Assembly: GCF_902859745.1 (NCBI RefSeq)
Contig: NZ_CADIJW010000006.1
Location: 1-64,000 of the forward strand
From: Achromobacter dolens
GTDB lineage: Bacteria > Pseudomonadota > Gammaproteobacteria > Burkholderiales > Burkholderiaceae_B
Direction: 5' to 3'
DNA length: 64,000 bases
The notes beneath the pieces are model-generated. The model saw only the letters and a list, made by a program, of their open reading frames with translations, was not told where the DNA came from and did not search any database. The translations under genes were made by a program, and so were the position numbers. Positions 1-10,235 of the stretch are shown here, one piece after another; positions within the stretch are counted from its first letter, which is position 1; each line of letters opens with the position of its first letter.

Positions 1-345
1 TTCCCGCATGGTGTGGGCGACCTCGATGCCGGCCAGCACGCCGATGATGCCGTCGAAGCGGCCGCCGCTCATCACGGTGTCGCAGTGCGAGCCGGTGGCG
101 ATGGGCTTGCGTTGCGGGTTGCGGCCGGCGCGCGTGCCGATGAGGTTGCCGCCGGCGTCCAGGCGGGAGGCCAGGCCGGCGGCCTCGAACTCGCCGCGCA
201 GCCACTCGCGCGCTTGCAGGAACAGCGGCGAAAAGGCGCGGCGGGTCCAGGGTTGGTCGGGCAGGGTGTAGCGCGACAGGGTCTCGACGCGCGACCACAG
301 GCGCTCGGCATTCAATGGGGGGAAAACGGGTAAGGCGGTGGGCAT
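1..345 (-). CDS. M20-family Zn-dependent amidohydrolase (allantoate amidohydrolase / N-carbamoyl-amino-acid hydrolase type), N-terminal part
   Basis: Only the first 115 codons lie in the window; the gene runs off the left edge. The visible part shows the metal-site segment TGSHCDTV (His87, Asp89) followed by GGRFDGIIGV (Asp98), the hallmark of the allantoate deiminase / L-carbamoylase branch of the M20 peptidase superfamily, which hydrolyses ureido or amide bonds in nitrogen salvage. The start is the ATG whose complement lies at 343-345. The exact substrate cannot be told from this fragment. The next gene leftward is out of view. Confidence 0.82.
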   Translation of the reverse strand, partial: MPTALPVFPPLNAERLWSRVETLSRYTLPDQPWTRRAFSPLFLQAREWLRGEFEAAGLASRLDAGGNLIGTRAGRNPQRKPIATGSHCDTVMSGGRFDGIIGVLAGIEVAHTMRE

Positions 346-439
346 GGAGATTCCAGGATTTGCATCGGCGATTATGGCATGTGGGATACGGCCGCCATGT
401 TCGCCGCGGCGCGGACGCGCCGCGCCGCCTCGCCTTGCC

Positions 440-1231
440 TCAGGACGCGCGCCAGGCTGGCGGGCGCTTTTCCAGGAACGCGCTGACGCCTTCCCGCGCT
501 TCATCCGACGCACGCACCGCGGCGATGCGTTCGACCGAATCGGCCACCAGCGCGTCATCCAGCGGCCGGCCGGCAAAGTCGCGCACCAGCCGCTTGCTGG
601 CCTGCACTGCCTGCGGGCCGTTGTCGCACAGCGCGCGGCAGACGGCGTCGGCTTCGTCCTGCAGCCGCGCCAGCGGCACGACGTCATGCAGCAGCCCCAT
701 GCGATACGCGGCGGCGGCGTCGAAGCGCTCGGCGGTCAGGAAGTAGCGGTTGGCCGCGCGTTCGCCCATGGCGCGGATCACGTAGGGGTTGATGGTGGCC
801 GGCAGCAGCCCCAGGCGCGTTTCCGACAGGCAGAACTGCGCCTGATCGGCGGCGATGGCGACGTCGCAGGCCGCCACCAGGCCCATGCCGCCCGCATAGG
901 CGTCGCCGTTGACCGCCGCCACCACGGGTTTGGGGCAGGACCAGATGGCGCGCAGCATCCGCGCCAGGCGGTCGGCGTCGGCGCGATTGTCGGCGTCGGT
1001 CAGCGTGGCCATCCTGCGCATCCAGTTCAGGTCGCCGCCCGCGCAGAACGCCTTGCCCGCGCCGGTCAGCAGCAGCACCCGCACGGCCGGGTCGTCCGCC
1101 GCCTCGCGCACCGCCGTGGTCAGCGCCGCGATCAGCGTTTCGTCGAAGGCATTGCGCATGTCCGGGCGGTTCAGCGTCAGGCGGGCGACGGGGCCGTCGC
1201 GGTCCACCAGCAGCGGGGTCGGCGTGCTCAT
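440..1231 (-). CDS. Enoyl-CoA hydratase/isomerase family protein, methylglutaconyl-CoA hydratase-like
   Basis: 263 aa crotonase-fold protein of normal length. The oxyanion-hole segments are visible: AFCAGGDLNW (61-70) and GGMGLVAACD (114-123), then SETRLGLLPA (136-145). The first catalytic Glu of classical enoyl-CoA hydratase is replaced by Gly (GGMGL), while the second (Glu137) is kept. This pattern is common in bacterial methylglutaconyl-CoA hydratase / LiuC-AtuE relatives, so hydration of a branched unsaturated CoA ester is more likely than generic beta-oxidation. It is transcribed divergently from the SDR gene at 1367, and an acyl-CoA synthetase lies downstream of that pair, which supports a role in acyl-CoA metabolism. 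The substrate is inferred. Confidence 0.85.
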   Translation of the reverse strand: MSTPTPLLVDRDGPVARLTLNRPDMRNAFDETLIAALTTAVREAADDPAVRVLLLTGAGKAFCAGGDLNWMRRMATLTDADNRADADRLARMLRAIWSCPKPVVAAVNGDAYAGGMGLVAACDVAIAADQAQFCLSETRLGLLPATINPYVIRAMGERAANRYFLTAERFDAAAAYRMGLLHDVVPLARLQDEADAVCRALCDNGPQAVQASKRLVRDFAGRPLDDALVADSVERIAAVRASDEAREGVSAFLEKRPPAWRAS

Positions 1232-1366
1232 GCGGGTCTCCGAATTATTGATAAAGGCTCAACTAATAGCCTGAATCGATGCATTGTTTCCATAGGGTTA
1301 TACGCCTAAACGACGCACTTATTTTCAGGTTATTGAGTTATCCTCAAAAAAATAATGGAGCGAGAC
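1232..1366. promoter_or_regulatory. AT-rich divergent promoter region
   Basis: 135 bp between the minus-strand hydratase and the plus-strand SDR. It is clearly AT-richer than its flanks (for example the stretch at 1313-1356), as expected for back-to-back promoters. The SDR start at ATG 1367 is chosen because GGAG at 1357-1360 sits 6 nt before it. A weak AGGCT-N8-AGCCT inverted repeat lies near 1256. No operator is convincing enough to assign, though the TetR protein at 2242-2967 is the obvious local candidate regulator. Confidence 0.4.
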
Positions 1367-2278
1367 ATGAACCCATCCCCCGACGGCGCCGCCGCGGCGT
1401 CGCGCTACGCGTCGGTCTTCCGGCCGGGCCTGTTCGACGGCAAGACCGTCATGGTCACGGGCGGCGGCAGCGGCCTGGGGCGCTGCACCGCGCACGAGCT
1501 GGCTTCGCTGGGCGCGCGCCTGGCGCTGGTGGGCCGCAAGCCGGAAAAGCTGGAGGCCGCGCGCGATGAACTGGCGCGCATCTATCCCGAGGCCGCGGGC
1601 CGCATCACGCTGCACGCCTGCGACATCCGCGGCGAAACCGGCGTGCGGGGTGCGGTGGCCGACGCGCTGGCCGCGCATGGCGCCATCGACGGCCTGTTCA
1701 ATTGCGCCGGGGGCCAGTTCCCCGCGCCGCTGGACCAGATCAGCTTCAACGGCTGGAACGCGGTGGTGCAGAACAACCTGCATGGCACGTTCCTGATGGC
1801 GCGCGAGGTCTATACCCAGCACATGCGCCAGCATGGCGGTGCCATCGTCAACATGCTGGCCGACATCTGGGGCGGCATGCCCGGCATGGGGCATTCCGGC
1901 GCGGCCCGCGCCGGCGTCTGGAACCTGACCGAAACGGCGGCCTGCGAATGGGCCCACGCCGGCGTGCGGGTGAACGCGGTGGCGCCGGGCTGGATCGCCT
2001 CCAGCGGCATGGACAGCTACGACGAGGACTACCGCGCGGTGTTGCGCGGGCTGGCCGCCAAGGTGCCGTTGCAGCGCTTCGGCACCGAGGCCGAGCTGGC
2101 GGCGGCGGTGGTGTTCCTGCTGTCGCCGGCGGCGGCCTTCATCAATGGCAGCGTCATCCGCGTGGATGGCGGCGTGCCCAACGCGCGCCATTCCTGGACG
2201 CTGGCGCCGGCCGCGCGCGGCGAAACCTACGACGGCTTTCCTCAGTACGCGCCGCCGTCCTTGTTCTCGGCGGACTGA
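1367..2278 (+). CDS. SDR-family oxidoreductase, trans-2-enoyl-CoA reductase-like
   Basis: 303 aa. Rossmann motif TGGGSGLG (about 31-38) binds NAD(P)H. In place of the standard YxxxK active site the sequence reads HSGAARAGVWNLTET, the form seen in peroxisomal trans-2-enoyl-CoA reductase / 2,4-dienoyl-CoA reductase relatives, so reduction of an enoyl-CoA is more likely than alcohol oxidation. The C-terminal NGSVIRVDGG motif is normal. It lies divergent to the hydratase and its 3' end overlaps the convergent TetR gene by 37 nt. A third gene, the acyl-CoA synthetase at 3100, completes an acyl-CoA group. Reaction direction is inferred from family resemblance. Confidence 0.83.
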   Translation: MNPSPDGAAAASRYASVFRPGLFDGKTVMVTGGGSGLGRCTAHELASLGARLALVGRKPEKLEAARDELARIYPEAAGRITLHACDIRGETGVRGAVADALAAHGAIDGLFNCAGGQFPAPLDQISFNGWNAVVQNNLHGTFLMAREVYTQHMRQHGGAIVNMLADIWGGMPGMGHSGAARAGVWNLTETAACEWAHAGVRVNAVAPGWIASSGMDSYDEDYRAVLRGLAAKVPLQRFGTEAELAAAVVFLLSPAAAFINGSVIRVDGGVPNARHSWTLAPAARGETYDGFPQYAPPSLFSAD

Positions 2279-2967
2279 AGCCGATGCAGGGCGTCTTGCA
2301 CCTCGCCCCGGAATCGCGCCAGCGCCAGCGCGTCGCGGCGCGGCGGCTGCAGCGCCTGCCACAGGAAGTCGACCAGTTGGTCGGCGGTGGCCGCCACGTC
2401 GACCCGCGTTCCGCGCAGGATGGCGTCCCACAGCACGTGTTCCATCGGGCCATAGATGGCCGAGCGCAGCAGGCGCAGCGGCATGTCCTCGCGGATGTGG
2501 CCGTCGGCCTGGCCTTGCGCCAGGATGCGCATCAGCGGCGCGGTGTAGCGCCGCTGCAGGCCGGCATAGATCTCGCCGAAATCGTCGTTGCGGGCCCGGC
2601 CTTCGGACAGGATGAAGGCGCACAGTCCGGTGCCCTCGGCCAGCAGGTGGCGCAGGTGCGCATGCACCAGGTAGTGCAGTTGGGCCCGCGCGCCCTGCAC
2701 GTGCGGCAGGTAGTCCTCGACCTTGGCGATGATCTCGTCGTACCAGTCGCTGATGACGCGCACGCACAGCTCGCGCTTGCCGCCGAAGTAGGTGAACACC
2801 GTGCCTTCGGACACGCCCAGCCGCTGCGCGATCTCGGTGGTGGTGGCGGCCTGGAAGCCGGCCTCGGAAAACACCTGCCGCGCGACCCGCAGGATGTCCC
2901 GTATCCGTTGCTCGGACTTCGCGCTGGCCGGCGGGCGGCGCATCGGGACGGCGGCGGTTTTTTCCAT
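2242..2967 (-). CDS. TetR/AcrR-family transcriptional regulator
   Basis: 241 aa. The N-terminal helix-turn-helix is clear: ILRVARQVFSEAGFQAATTT followed by EIAQRLGVSEGTVFTYFGGK (about 28-67), the standard TetR DNA-binding domain. The C-terminal part is the variable ligand-binding domain. The gene is divergent from the acyl-CoA synthetase at 3100 and convergent with the SDR, so it probably represses one or both in response to an acyl-CoA or free acid (inference from FadR-like TetR members). The last 37 nt overlap the SDR 3' end on the opposite strand. Confidence 0.88.
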   Translation of the reverse strand: MEKTAAVPMRRPPASAKSEQRIRDILRVARQVFSEAGFQAATTTEIAQRLGVSEGTVFTYFGGKRELCVRVISDWYDEIIAKVEDYLPHVQGARAQLHYLVHAHLRHLLAEGTGLCAFILSEGRARNDDFGEIYAGLQRRYTAPLMRILAQGQADGHIREDMPLRLLRSAIYGPMEHVLWDAILRGTRVDVAATADQLVDFLWQALQPPRRDALALARFRGEVQDALHRLQSAENKDGGAY

Positions 2968-3099
2968 GGGGGCGGCGGGGCGATGGGAAGTGGCCAGGGC
3001 TTACTATCATAACGACCCGCGGCGCCGCGCCTCAAAGCCCCCGCCACGAATACAAAAGAACAGCGAACACAAGAACCGCGACACGGAGACCCGAGCATC

Positions 3100-4722
3100 A
3101 TGCTGTCCAGAACCGAAACCTACGCGCAGTTGGCGTCTTCCTTCCAATGGCGCGTGCCGGCGGCCTACAACATCGGCGTGGACGCCTGCGACAAGTGGGC
3201 CGACGGCAGCGGCCGGCTGGCGCTGATCCACGAGAAAAGCGACGGCAGCCAGACGCGCTACAGCTTCGACGACATCAAGGCGCGCGCCAATCAGTTGGCC
3301 AACGCGCTGCGGCGCCAGGGCGTGCGGCGCGGCGACCGGGTGGCGGTGTACCTGCCGCAGGCGCCCGAAACCGCCGTGACCCACATCGCCGTGTACAAGC
3401 TGGGCGCGGTGGCGGTGCCGCTGTTCACCTTGTTCGGCGTCGACGCGATCCAGTACCGGCTGGCCGACAGCGGCGCCGCCGCGCTGGTCACCGACGCCGA
3501 GGGCTGCCGCCGCCTGCGCGAGATCCGCGCCACGCTGCCGGCCCTGCGGACGGTCTATTGCGTCGACGGTCCGGGCGAGGGCGGGGCGCTGCCGTTTCAC
3601 GCCTCGCTCGACGCCGAATCCGCGCAGTTCGAAGCCGAACCCACCGCGGCCGACGACCCGGCCGTCATCATCTACACGTCGGGCACCACCGGCAAGCCCA
3701 AGGGCGCGCTGCACGCCCACCGCGTGCTGCTGGGCCACCTGCCGGGCGTGGAGATGTCGCACGAATTCTTTCCCGAGCACGCCACGCTGATGTGGACGCC
3801 GGCCGACTGGGCCTGGATCGGCGGCCTGCTGGACGTGCTGCTGCCGGCCTGGCACCACGGCGTGCCGGTGCTGGCGCGGCGCTTCGAGAAATTCGACGGC
3901 GCCGCGGCCTTCGACCTGATGGCGCGCCATGGCGTCACCCACACCTTCCTGCCGCCCACCGCGCTCAAGATGATGCGCGGCGTGGCCCATCCGCCCGCGC
4001 CCGGCGCGCTGGCGCTGCGTTCGGTGGCCAGCGGCGGCGAATCGCTCGGCGCCGAGCTGATCGACTGGGGCCGCCGGGTGCTGGGCGTGACCATCAACGA
4101 GTTCTACGGCCAGACTGAATGCAACATGCTGGTGTCATCGTGCTCATCCCTGTTCGAGCCGCGCATCGGCAGCATCGGCCGCGCCGCGCCCGGCCACCGG
4201 GTCGCCATCGTGGACGAGCAGGGCGCCGAAATGGCCGATGGGCAGGAAGGCAATATCGGCGTATTGCGGCCCGATCCGGTGATGTTCCTGGGCTACTGGA
4301 ACAACCCGCAGGCCACCGCCGAGAAATTCGCCGGCGATTACCTTCTGACCGGCGACATGGGCGTGCGCGACGCCGACGGCTTCATCCGCTTCGTCGGCCG
4401 CAACGACGACGTCATCACCAGCGCCGGTTACCGCATCGGCCCCGGCCCCATCGAAGACTGCCTGCTCGGCCACCCCGCGGTGCGCATGGCGGCCGTGGTG
4501 GGCGTGCCCGACGCCGAGCGTACCGAGGTGGTGATGGCCTACGTGGTGCTGCACGACGGCGTGGCCGGCGACGAGGCGCTGGTCAAGGCGTTGCAAGCGC
4601 ACGTGCGCACCCGGCTCGCGGCCCACGAGTACCCGCGCCGCATCCGCTTTGTAACCAGTTTGCCGACCACGGCCACCGGCAAGATCATCCGCCGCTCGCT
4701 GCGCGACGGCAGCTATGCATGA
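3100..4722 (+). CDS. AMP-dependent acyl-CoA synthetase (medium-chain/aromatic acid type)
   Basis: 540 aa ANL-superfamily ligase. The P-loop-like motif IIYTSGTTGKPKG is at 190-203, MWTPADWAWIGG follows, and the C-terminal domain carries TGDMGVRDADGFIRFVGRND, the SAGYRIGPGPIED hinge and the acyladenylate Lys in TTATGKIIRRSLR near the end. It activates a carboxylic acid with ATP and CoA. Length and motifs resemble medium-chain acyl-CoA or benzoate-type ligases rather than acetyl-CoA synthetase (about 650 aa). The start is supported by GGAG about 11 nt upstream. It is divergent from the TetR gene, the likely regulator. Confidence 0.88.
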   Translation: MLSRTETYAQLASSFQWRVPAAYNIGVDACDKWADGSGRLALIHEKSDGSQTRYSFDDIKARANQLANALRRQGVRRGDRVAVYLPQAPETAVTHIAVYKLGAVAVPLFTLFGVDAIQYRLADSGAAALVTDAEGCRRLREIRATLPALRTVYCVDGPGEGGALPFHASLDAESAQFEAEPTAADDPAVIIYTSGTTGKPKGALHAHRVLLGHLPGVEMSHEFFPEHATLMWTPADWAWIGGLLDVLLPAWHHGVPVLARRFEKFDGAAAFDLMARHGVTHTFLPPTALKMMRGVAHPPAPGALALRSVASGGESLGAELIDWGRRVLGVTINEFYGQTECNMLVSSCSSLFEPRIGSIGRAAPGHRVAIVDEQGAEMADGQEGNIGVLRPDPVMFLGYWNNPQATAEKFAGDYLLTGDMGVRDADGFIRFVGRNDDVITSAGYRIGPGPIEDCLLGHPAVRMAAVVGVPDAERTEVVMAYVVLHDGVAGDEALVKALQAHVRTRLAAHEYPRRIRFVTSLPTTATGKIIRRSLRDGSYA

Positions 4723-4785
4723 GTCCTGGCGGCGCGGCGAAAACCGGGCGACAAACCCGGTGACAAACTCGTCCGTTTGGTCGGG

Positions 4786-4816
4786 TTGACGGCCTGCCCG
4801 GCGCTGCAAGTATGAT
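4786..4816 (+). promoter_or_regulatory. Candidate sigma-70 promoter of pckG
   Basis: TTGACG at 4786-4791 and TATGAT at 4811-4816 resemble -35 and -10 hexamers with a 19-nt spacer, slightly longer than ideal. A start near 4823 would place the stem-loop at 4830-4857 at the very 5' end of the pckG leader. Confidence 0.4.
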
Positions 4817-4829
4817 GGCGCAAACATGT

Positions 4830-4857
4830 ATACGGCCCCAGTCAAACGGGGCCGTAT
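4830..4857 (+). promoter_or_regulatory. Perfect 10-bp stem-loop in the pckG 5' untranslated region
   Basis: ATACGGCCCC (4830-4839) pairs with GGGGCCGTAT (4848-4857) around the 8-nt loop AGTCAAAC. No U-tract follows, so it is not a standard terminator. It lies 31 nt before the pckG start codon and may affect mRNA stability or translation. Confidence 0.6.
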
Positions 4858-4888
4858 CGCCATTAGCCTTAGTATGGAGATAACCCTG

Positions 4889-6745
<1,857 letters not shown>

Positions 6746-6810
6746 GCCTGCCGCGCCGCGGGCGGCCACGCCTAAGCCGGCCGCACCTCAGCCGGCCGCG
6801 CCCGACCCCA

Positions 6811-6842
6811 AACCCGCGCAGGGTGACGTGCGCGGGTTTTTT
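6811..6842 (+). terminator. Rho-independent terminator after pckG
   Basis: AACCCGCGCA (6811-6820) and TGCGCGGGTT (6829-6838) form a perfect 10-bp stem with an 8-nt loop, followed by a run of T through 6842. It lies 65 nt past the pckG stop and just before the methyltransferase start. Confidence 0.9.
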
Positions 6843-6858
6843 ACGGCACAATCGTTCC

Positions 6859-7488
6859 ATGCACCTCGACGCCGAAGACCTCGCCAAGATCACCGAACTG
6901 ACCCTGGCCCACTACGAAGAAAGCGCCCAGTCCTTCGAGGCCGGCACGCGCGACCACGACGTCAGCCAGAACATCGCCGCGCTGCTGCGCCATATCGACG
7001 GCGAGCCGCCCTACGACATCCTCGACCTCGGCTGCGGCCCCGGCCGCGACCTCAAGACCTTCGCCGCCCTTGGCCACCGCCCCGTCGGCCTGGACGGCAC
7101 CCCCAGCTTCGTCGCCATGGCCCGCGCCGCCAGCGGCCGCGAAGTCTGGCACCAGGACTTCCTGCGCCTGCAACTGCCCGCGGCCCGCTTCGACGGCATC
7201 TTCGCCAACGCCGTCCTGTTCCACGTCCCCACCCAGGAACTGCCCCGCGTCCTGCGCGACCTGCGCGCCACCCTCAAACCCGGCGGCGTCCTCTTCAGCT
7301 CCAACCCCCGCGGCGGCAACCAGGAAGGCTGGAACCGCGGCCGCTACGGCGCCTACCACGACCTGGCCGGCTGGCGCACCCTGCTGCAAGCCGCGGGCTT
7401 CGAAGAGCTCGAACACTACTACCGCCCCGACGGCCTCCCTCGCGAACAACAACCCTGGCTCGCCAGTGTATGGAGAAGGGCGGACTGA
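6859..7488 (+). CDS. Class I SAM-dependent methyltransferase
   Basis: 209 aa. Motif I ILDLGCGPGRDLKTF binds S-adenosylmethionine; motif II/III-like segments FDGIFANAVLFHV and LKPGGVLFSS follow in the usual order. The substrate is unknown. The start at ATG 6859 gives MHLDAEDLAK and avoids starting inside the preceding terminator, where a longer reading frame would begin. Because the terminator ends only 17 nt upstream, the gene needs read-through from pckG or its own promoter overlapping the hairpin. Confidence 0.85.
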   Translation: MHLDAEDLAKITELTLAHYEESAQSFEAGTRDHDVSQNIAALLRHIDGEPPYDILDLGCGPGRDLKTFAALGHRPVGLDGTPSFVAMARAASGREVWHQDFLRLQLPAARFDGIFANAVLFHVPTQELPRVLRDLRATLKPGGVLFSSNPRGGNQEGWNRGRYGAYHDLAGWRTLLQAAGFEELEHYYRPDGLPREQQPWLASVWRRAD

Positions 7489-7730
7489 CCGCACGACGCG
7501 ATACACGCGTCACCTTCCGCTCCCCGCATCGGTGAAATGGCCAACCTCTCTCTATCTCCCAGCAAGTTGCGGAAGATGGATATGCATCGATCACCGGCGC
7601 GCAGCGCATTCGCCACCCCCTCAAACGCCTGGACGCCAATCTTGGCCGCCCGCGCGGCCAGGATTGGCAGCCCTGAAAATTCCCTTCCCTGACCACAGGT
7701 CCTGCAGCGCGACAGACCAAGACGCACGTA

Positions 7731-7895
7731 GCCCCTCGGGCGGGCGCAGTCGGTGGCGGGCAACCTCGATGCGCCCGCGGGAATCTGAAGGCAGTCGCCG
7801 CAGGCGACAACGAAGATGACAACGGGGCAGTCCGGAGCGAACGCTCCGGACCGCAATCGTGGGCGCCCGCCACCGACTGCGCCCGCCCGAGGGGC
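7731..7895. repeat. 31-bp perfect inverted repeat with internal hairpins in a non-coding gap
   Basis: The gap 7489-8136 (about 650 bp) has no convincing gene. It contains two 31-nt arms, 7731-7761 and 7865-7895, that are exact reverse complements (left arm begins GCCCCTCGGGCGGGCGCAGT). Between them lie two smaller perfect hairpins: GTCGCC/GGCGAC at 7794-7808, and GTCCGGAGC/GCTCCGGAC at 7830-7851. Just right of the arm a short direct repeat GCCTACGAAGC occurs twice (7897 and 7915 region). The layout resembles a REP/BIME-like or MITE-like intergenic element. No transposase and no target duplication were identified. Confidence 0.75.
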
Positions 7896-8136
7896 AGCCT
7901 ACGAAGCAGAGCCGGCCTACGAAGCCCATCACCCTGACCACCCCCTTCCCAGGCGAACAAAGCAAAGCAAAAACCGGATACCCACCGCAGCCACCGGCCA
8001 TCCCCCCCTGACGGCCATCAACCCCCCCCGCAATACCCGCACTCCCCGGATACCCACCGCCAAATCCGGCTACCCCCCAGCAAGCGCCCAGCCGCAACAT
8101 CCGCCTCACGATCTCAGCAATCCAGGAGGCAAGCAA

Positions 8137-8925
8137 ATGAAGGGACTGGCCCAAAAAACCGCCATCGTCACCGGCGGCGCCACGCTGATCGGCGCCGGCG
8201 TCGTCGCCGCGCTGCGCGCCAACGGCGTGCGCGTCGCCATCTTCGACATCGACGCCGACGGCGCCGCCCGCGTCGCCGCCACCGACCCCGACGGCATCCG
8301 CGCCTGGCCGCTCGACATCACCGACGACGCGCAACTGGCCCGCGCCGTCGCCGAGGTCGCCGTCCACTTCGGCCGCATCGATTACCTGGTAAACCTCGCC
8401 GCCACCTACCTCGACGACGGCGCCGCCTCCGGCCGCGCCGACTGGCTGCGCGCCCTGGACATCAACGTCGTCAGCGCCGTCATGGCCGCCCGCGCCGTGC
8501 ATCCGCACCTGGTGGCCGCCGGCGGCGGCGCCATCGTCAACTTCACCAGCATCTCGTCGCGCGTGGCGCAGACCGGCCGCTGGCTCTACCCGGTCTCCAA
8601 GGCCGCCTTGCTGCAGGTCACCCGCAGCCTGGCGATGGACTACGCCGGCGACCGCATCCGCGTCAATTCCGTGTCGCCCGGCTGGACCTGGTCGCGGGTC
8701 ATGGACGAACTGACCCAGGGCGACCGCGCCAAGACCGATCGGGTCGCCGCCGACTTCCACCTGCTGGGCCGCGCCGGCGATCCGGCCGAAGTGGCCGAGG
8801 TGGTCGCCTTCCTGCTGTCGGACCACGCCAGCTTCGTCACCGGCGCCGACTACGCCGTCGACGGCGGCTACTCCGCCATGGGCCCCGAACAGGCCCGTCC
8901 CGCCATCCCGCGCCTGGCCGAATAA
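8137..8925 (+). CDS. SDR-family oxidoreductase, first gene of the StyA-like operon
   Basis: 262 aa short-chain dehydrogenase. The cofactor loop is TGGATLIGAGV near the N-terminus, the NLAATYLDDG segment follows, and the active site LYPVSKAAL keeps the Tyr-x-x-x-Lys pair; the C-terminal TGADYAVDGG is standard. It likely oxidises an alcohol or reduces a carbonyl of an aromatic pathway intermediate. ATG 8137 is chosen because AGGAGG lies at 8124-8129. It heads a plus-strand operon that continues to 13256 with short gaps or overlaps. Confidence 0.88.
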   Translation: MKGLAQKTAIVTGGATLIGAGVVAALRANGVRVAIFDIDADGAARVAATDPDGIRAWPLDITDDAQLARAVAEVAVHFGRIDYLVNLAATYLDDGAASGRADWLRALDINVVSAVMAARAVHPHLVAAGGGAIVNFTSISSRVAQTGRWLYPVSKAALLQVTRSLAMDYAGDRIRVNSVSPGWTWSRVMDELTQGDRAKTDRVAADFHLLGRAGDPAEVAEVVAFLLSDHASFVTGADYAVDGGYSAMGPEQARPAIPRLAE

Positions 8926-8993
8926 GGCCGGCCTCACCGCTCATCGGCCCGCCAGGATCCCGGCGGACCCGCACACCAAACAGGAGAAGCATC

Positions 8994-10235
8994 ATGCGTC
9001 GAATCGCGATCGTCGGAGGCGGGCAGGCCGGCCTGCCGTTGGCCCTGGGCCTGCTGGACAAGGGCTACGAGGTGACCGTGGTCACCAACCGCGAGCCGGA
9101 TGACATCCGCCGCGGCAAGGTCATGTCCAGCCAATGCATGTTCGATGCCTCGCTGCAGATCGAGCGCGACCTGGGCCTGAATCAGTGGGAAGCCGACTGT
9201 CCGCCGGTCGAAGGCATCGGCCTGGCCGTGCCGCACCCCGAGCGCCCCGGCCACAAGCTGATCGACTGGGCCGCGCGCCTGGACCGCCCGGCGCAGGCGG
9301 TGGACCAGCGCATCAAGATGCCGGCCTGGATGGAATTGTTCGCCGCCCGCGGCGGCCGCCTGCTGATCCAGGATGGCGGCGTGGCCGAGCTGGAGCTGCT
9401 GGCCGCCTCGCATGACCTGGTGCTGCTGGCCGCCGGCAAGGGCGACGTGGTCAGGCTGTTCGAGCGCGACACCGCGCGCTCGCGCTTCGACCAGCCGCAG
9501 CGCGCGCTGGCGTTGACGTACGTGCACGGCATGCGCCCGGCGCCGGTGTTCTCGCGGGTCGCCTTCAACCTGATTCCCGGCGTTGGCGAGTACTTCGTGT
9601 TTCCTGCGCTGACCCTGAGCGGCCCCTGCGAAATCATGGTGTTCGAAGGCGTGCCGGGCGGCCCGATGGACTGCTGGCGCGATATCAAGACGCCGCAGGA
9701 CCATCTGGCCAGGAGCCTGGACATCCTGCGCACCTTCCTGCCCTGGGAGGCCGAGCGCTGCGCATCGGTCGAACTGACCGACGCCAACGGCATCCTGGCC
9801 GGCAGCTTCGCGCCCACGGTGCGCAAGCCGGTCATGACCCTGCCGTCCGGCCGCCTGGTGTTCGGCCTGGGCGACGCCGTGGTCACCAACGACCCCATCA
9901 CCGGCCAGGGCTCGAACAACGCCACCAAGGCCTGCGCCGTCTACCTGGAGGCGATCCTGGCGCGCGGCGACCAGCCCTTCACCGCCGACTGGATGCGGCA
10001 GACCTTCGAGCGCTTCTGGGACTACGCCAGCGCCGTGGTCGACTGGACCAACTCGATGCTGCTGCCGCCGCCGCCGCATCTGCTGCACCTGCTGCAGGCC
10101 GCCGGCGACGCGCCCGCGCTGGCCAGCGCCATCGCCAACGGCTTCAACCATCCGCCCAACTTCTTTCCGTGGTGGACCGACGCCACCGCCTGCGAGGCCT
10201 TCATCGCCGAAAAATCCACTCGGGCGGCGGCGTGA
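8994..10235 (+). CDS. Styrene monooxygenase StyA-like flavoprotein oxygenase
   Basis: 413 aa, matching the size of StyA. The N-terminal FAD site is RIAIVGGGQAGLPLALGLL (3-21), and the conserved GLGDAVVTNDPITGQGSNNA stretch is the second FAD/substrate motif of styrene and indole monooxygenases. Such enzymes use reduced FAD from a separate reductase to epoxidise an aromatic alkene or indole; the partner reductase is the next gene, joined by a TGATG overlap at 10233-10237. AGGAG at 8982-8986 supports the start. The natural substrate is not known; styrene, indole or a related aryl alkene are candidates. Confidence 0.86.
   Translation: MRRIAIVGGGQAGLPLALGLLDKGYEVTVVTNREPDDIRRGKVMSSQCMFDASLQIERDLGLNQWEADCPPVEGIGLAVPHPERPGHKLIDWAARLDRPAQAVDQRIKMPAWMELFAARGGRLLIQDGGVAELELLAASHDLVLLAAGKGDVVRLFERDTARSRFDQPQRALALTYVHGMRPAPVFSRVAFNLIPGVGEYFVFPALTLSGPCEIMVFEGVPGGPMDCWRDIKTPQDHLARSLDILRTFLPWEAERCASVELTDANGILAGSFAPTVRKPVMTLPSGRLVFGLGDAVVTNDPITGQGSNNATKACAVYLEAILARGDQPFTADWMRQTFERFWDYASAVVDWTNSMLLPPPPHLLHLLQAAGDAPALASAIANGFNHPPNFFPWWTDATACEAFIAEKSTRAAA

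Noticed and set aside
7295-7960. Minus-strand frame of 221 codons spanning the methyltransferase end and the repeat gap
   Set aside because: No ribosome site or recognisable motif; it crosses the inverted-repeat arm and overlaps a real gene.
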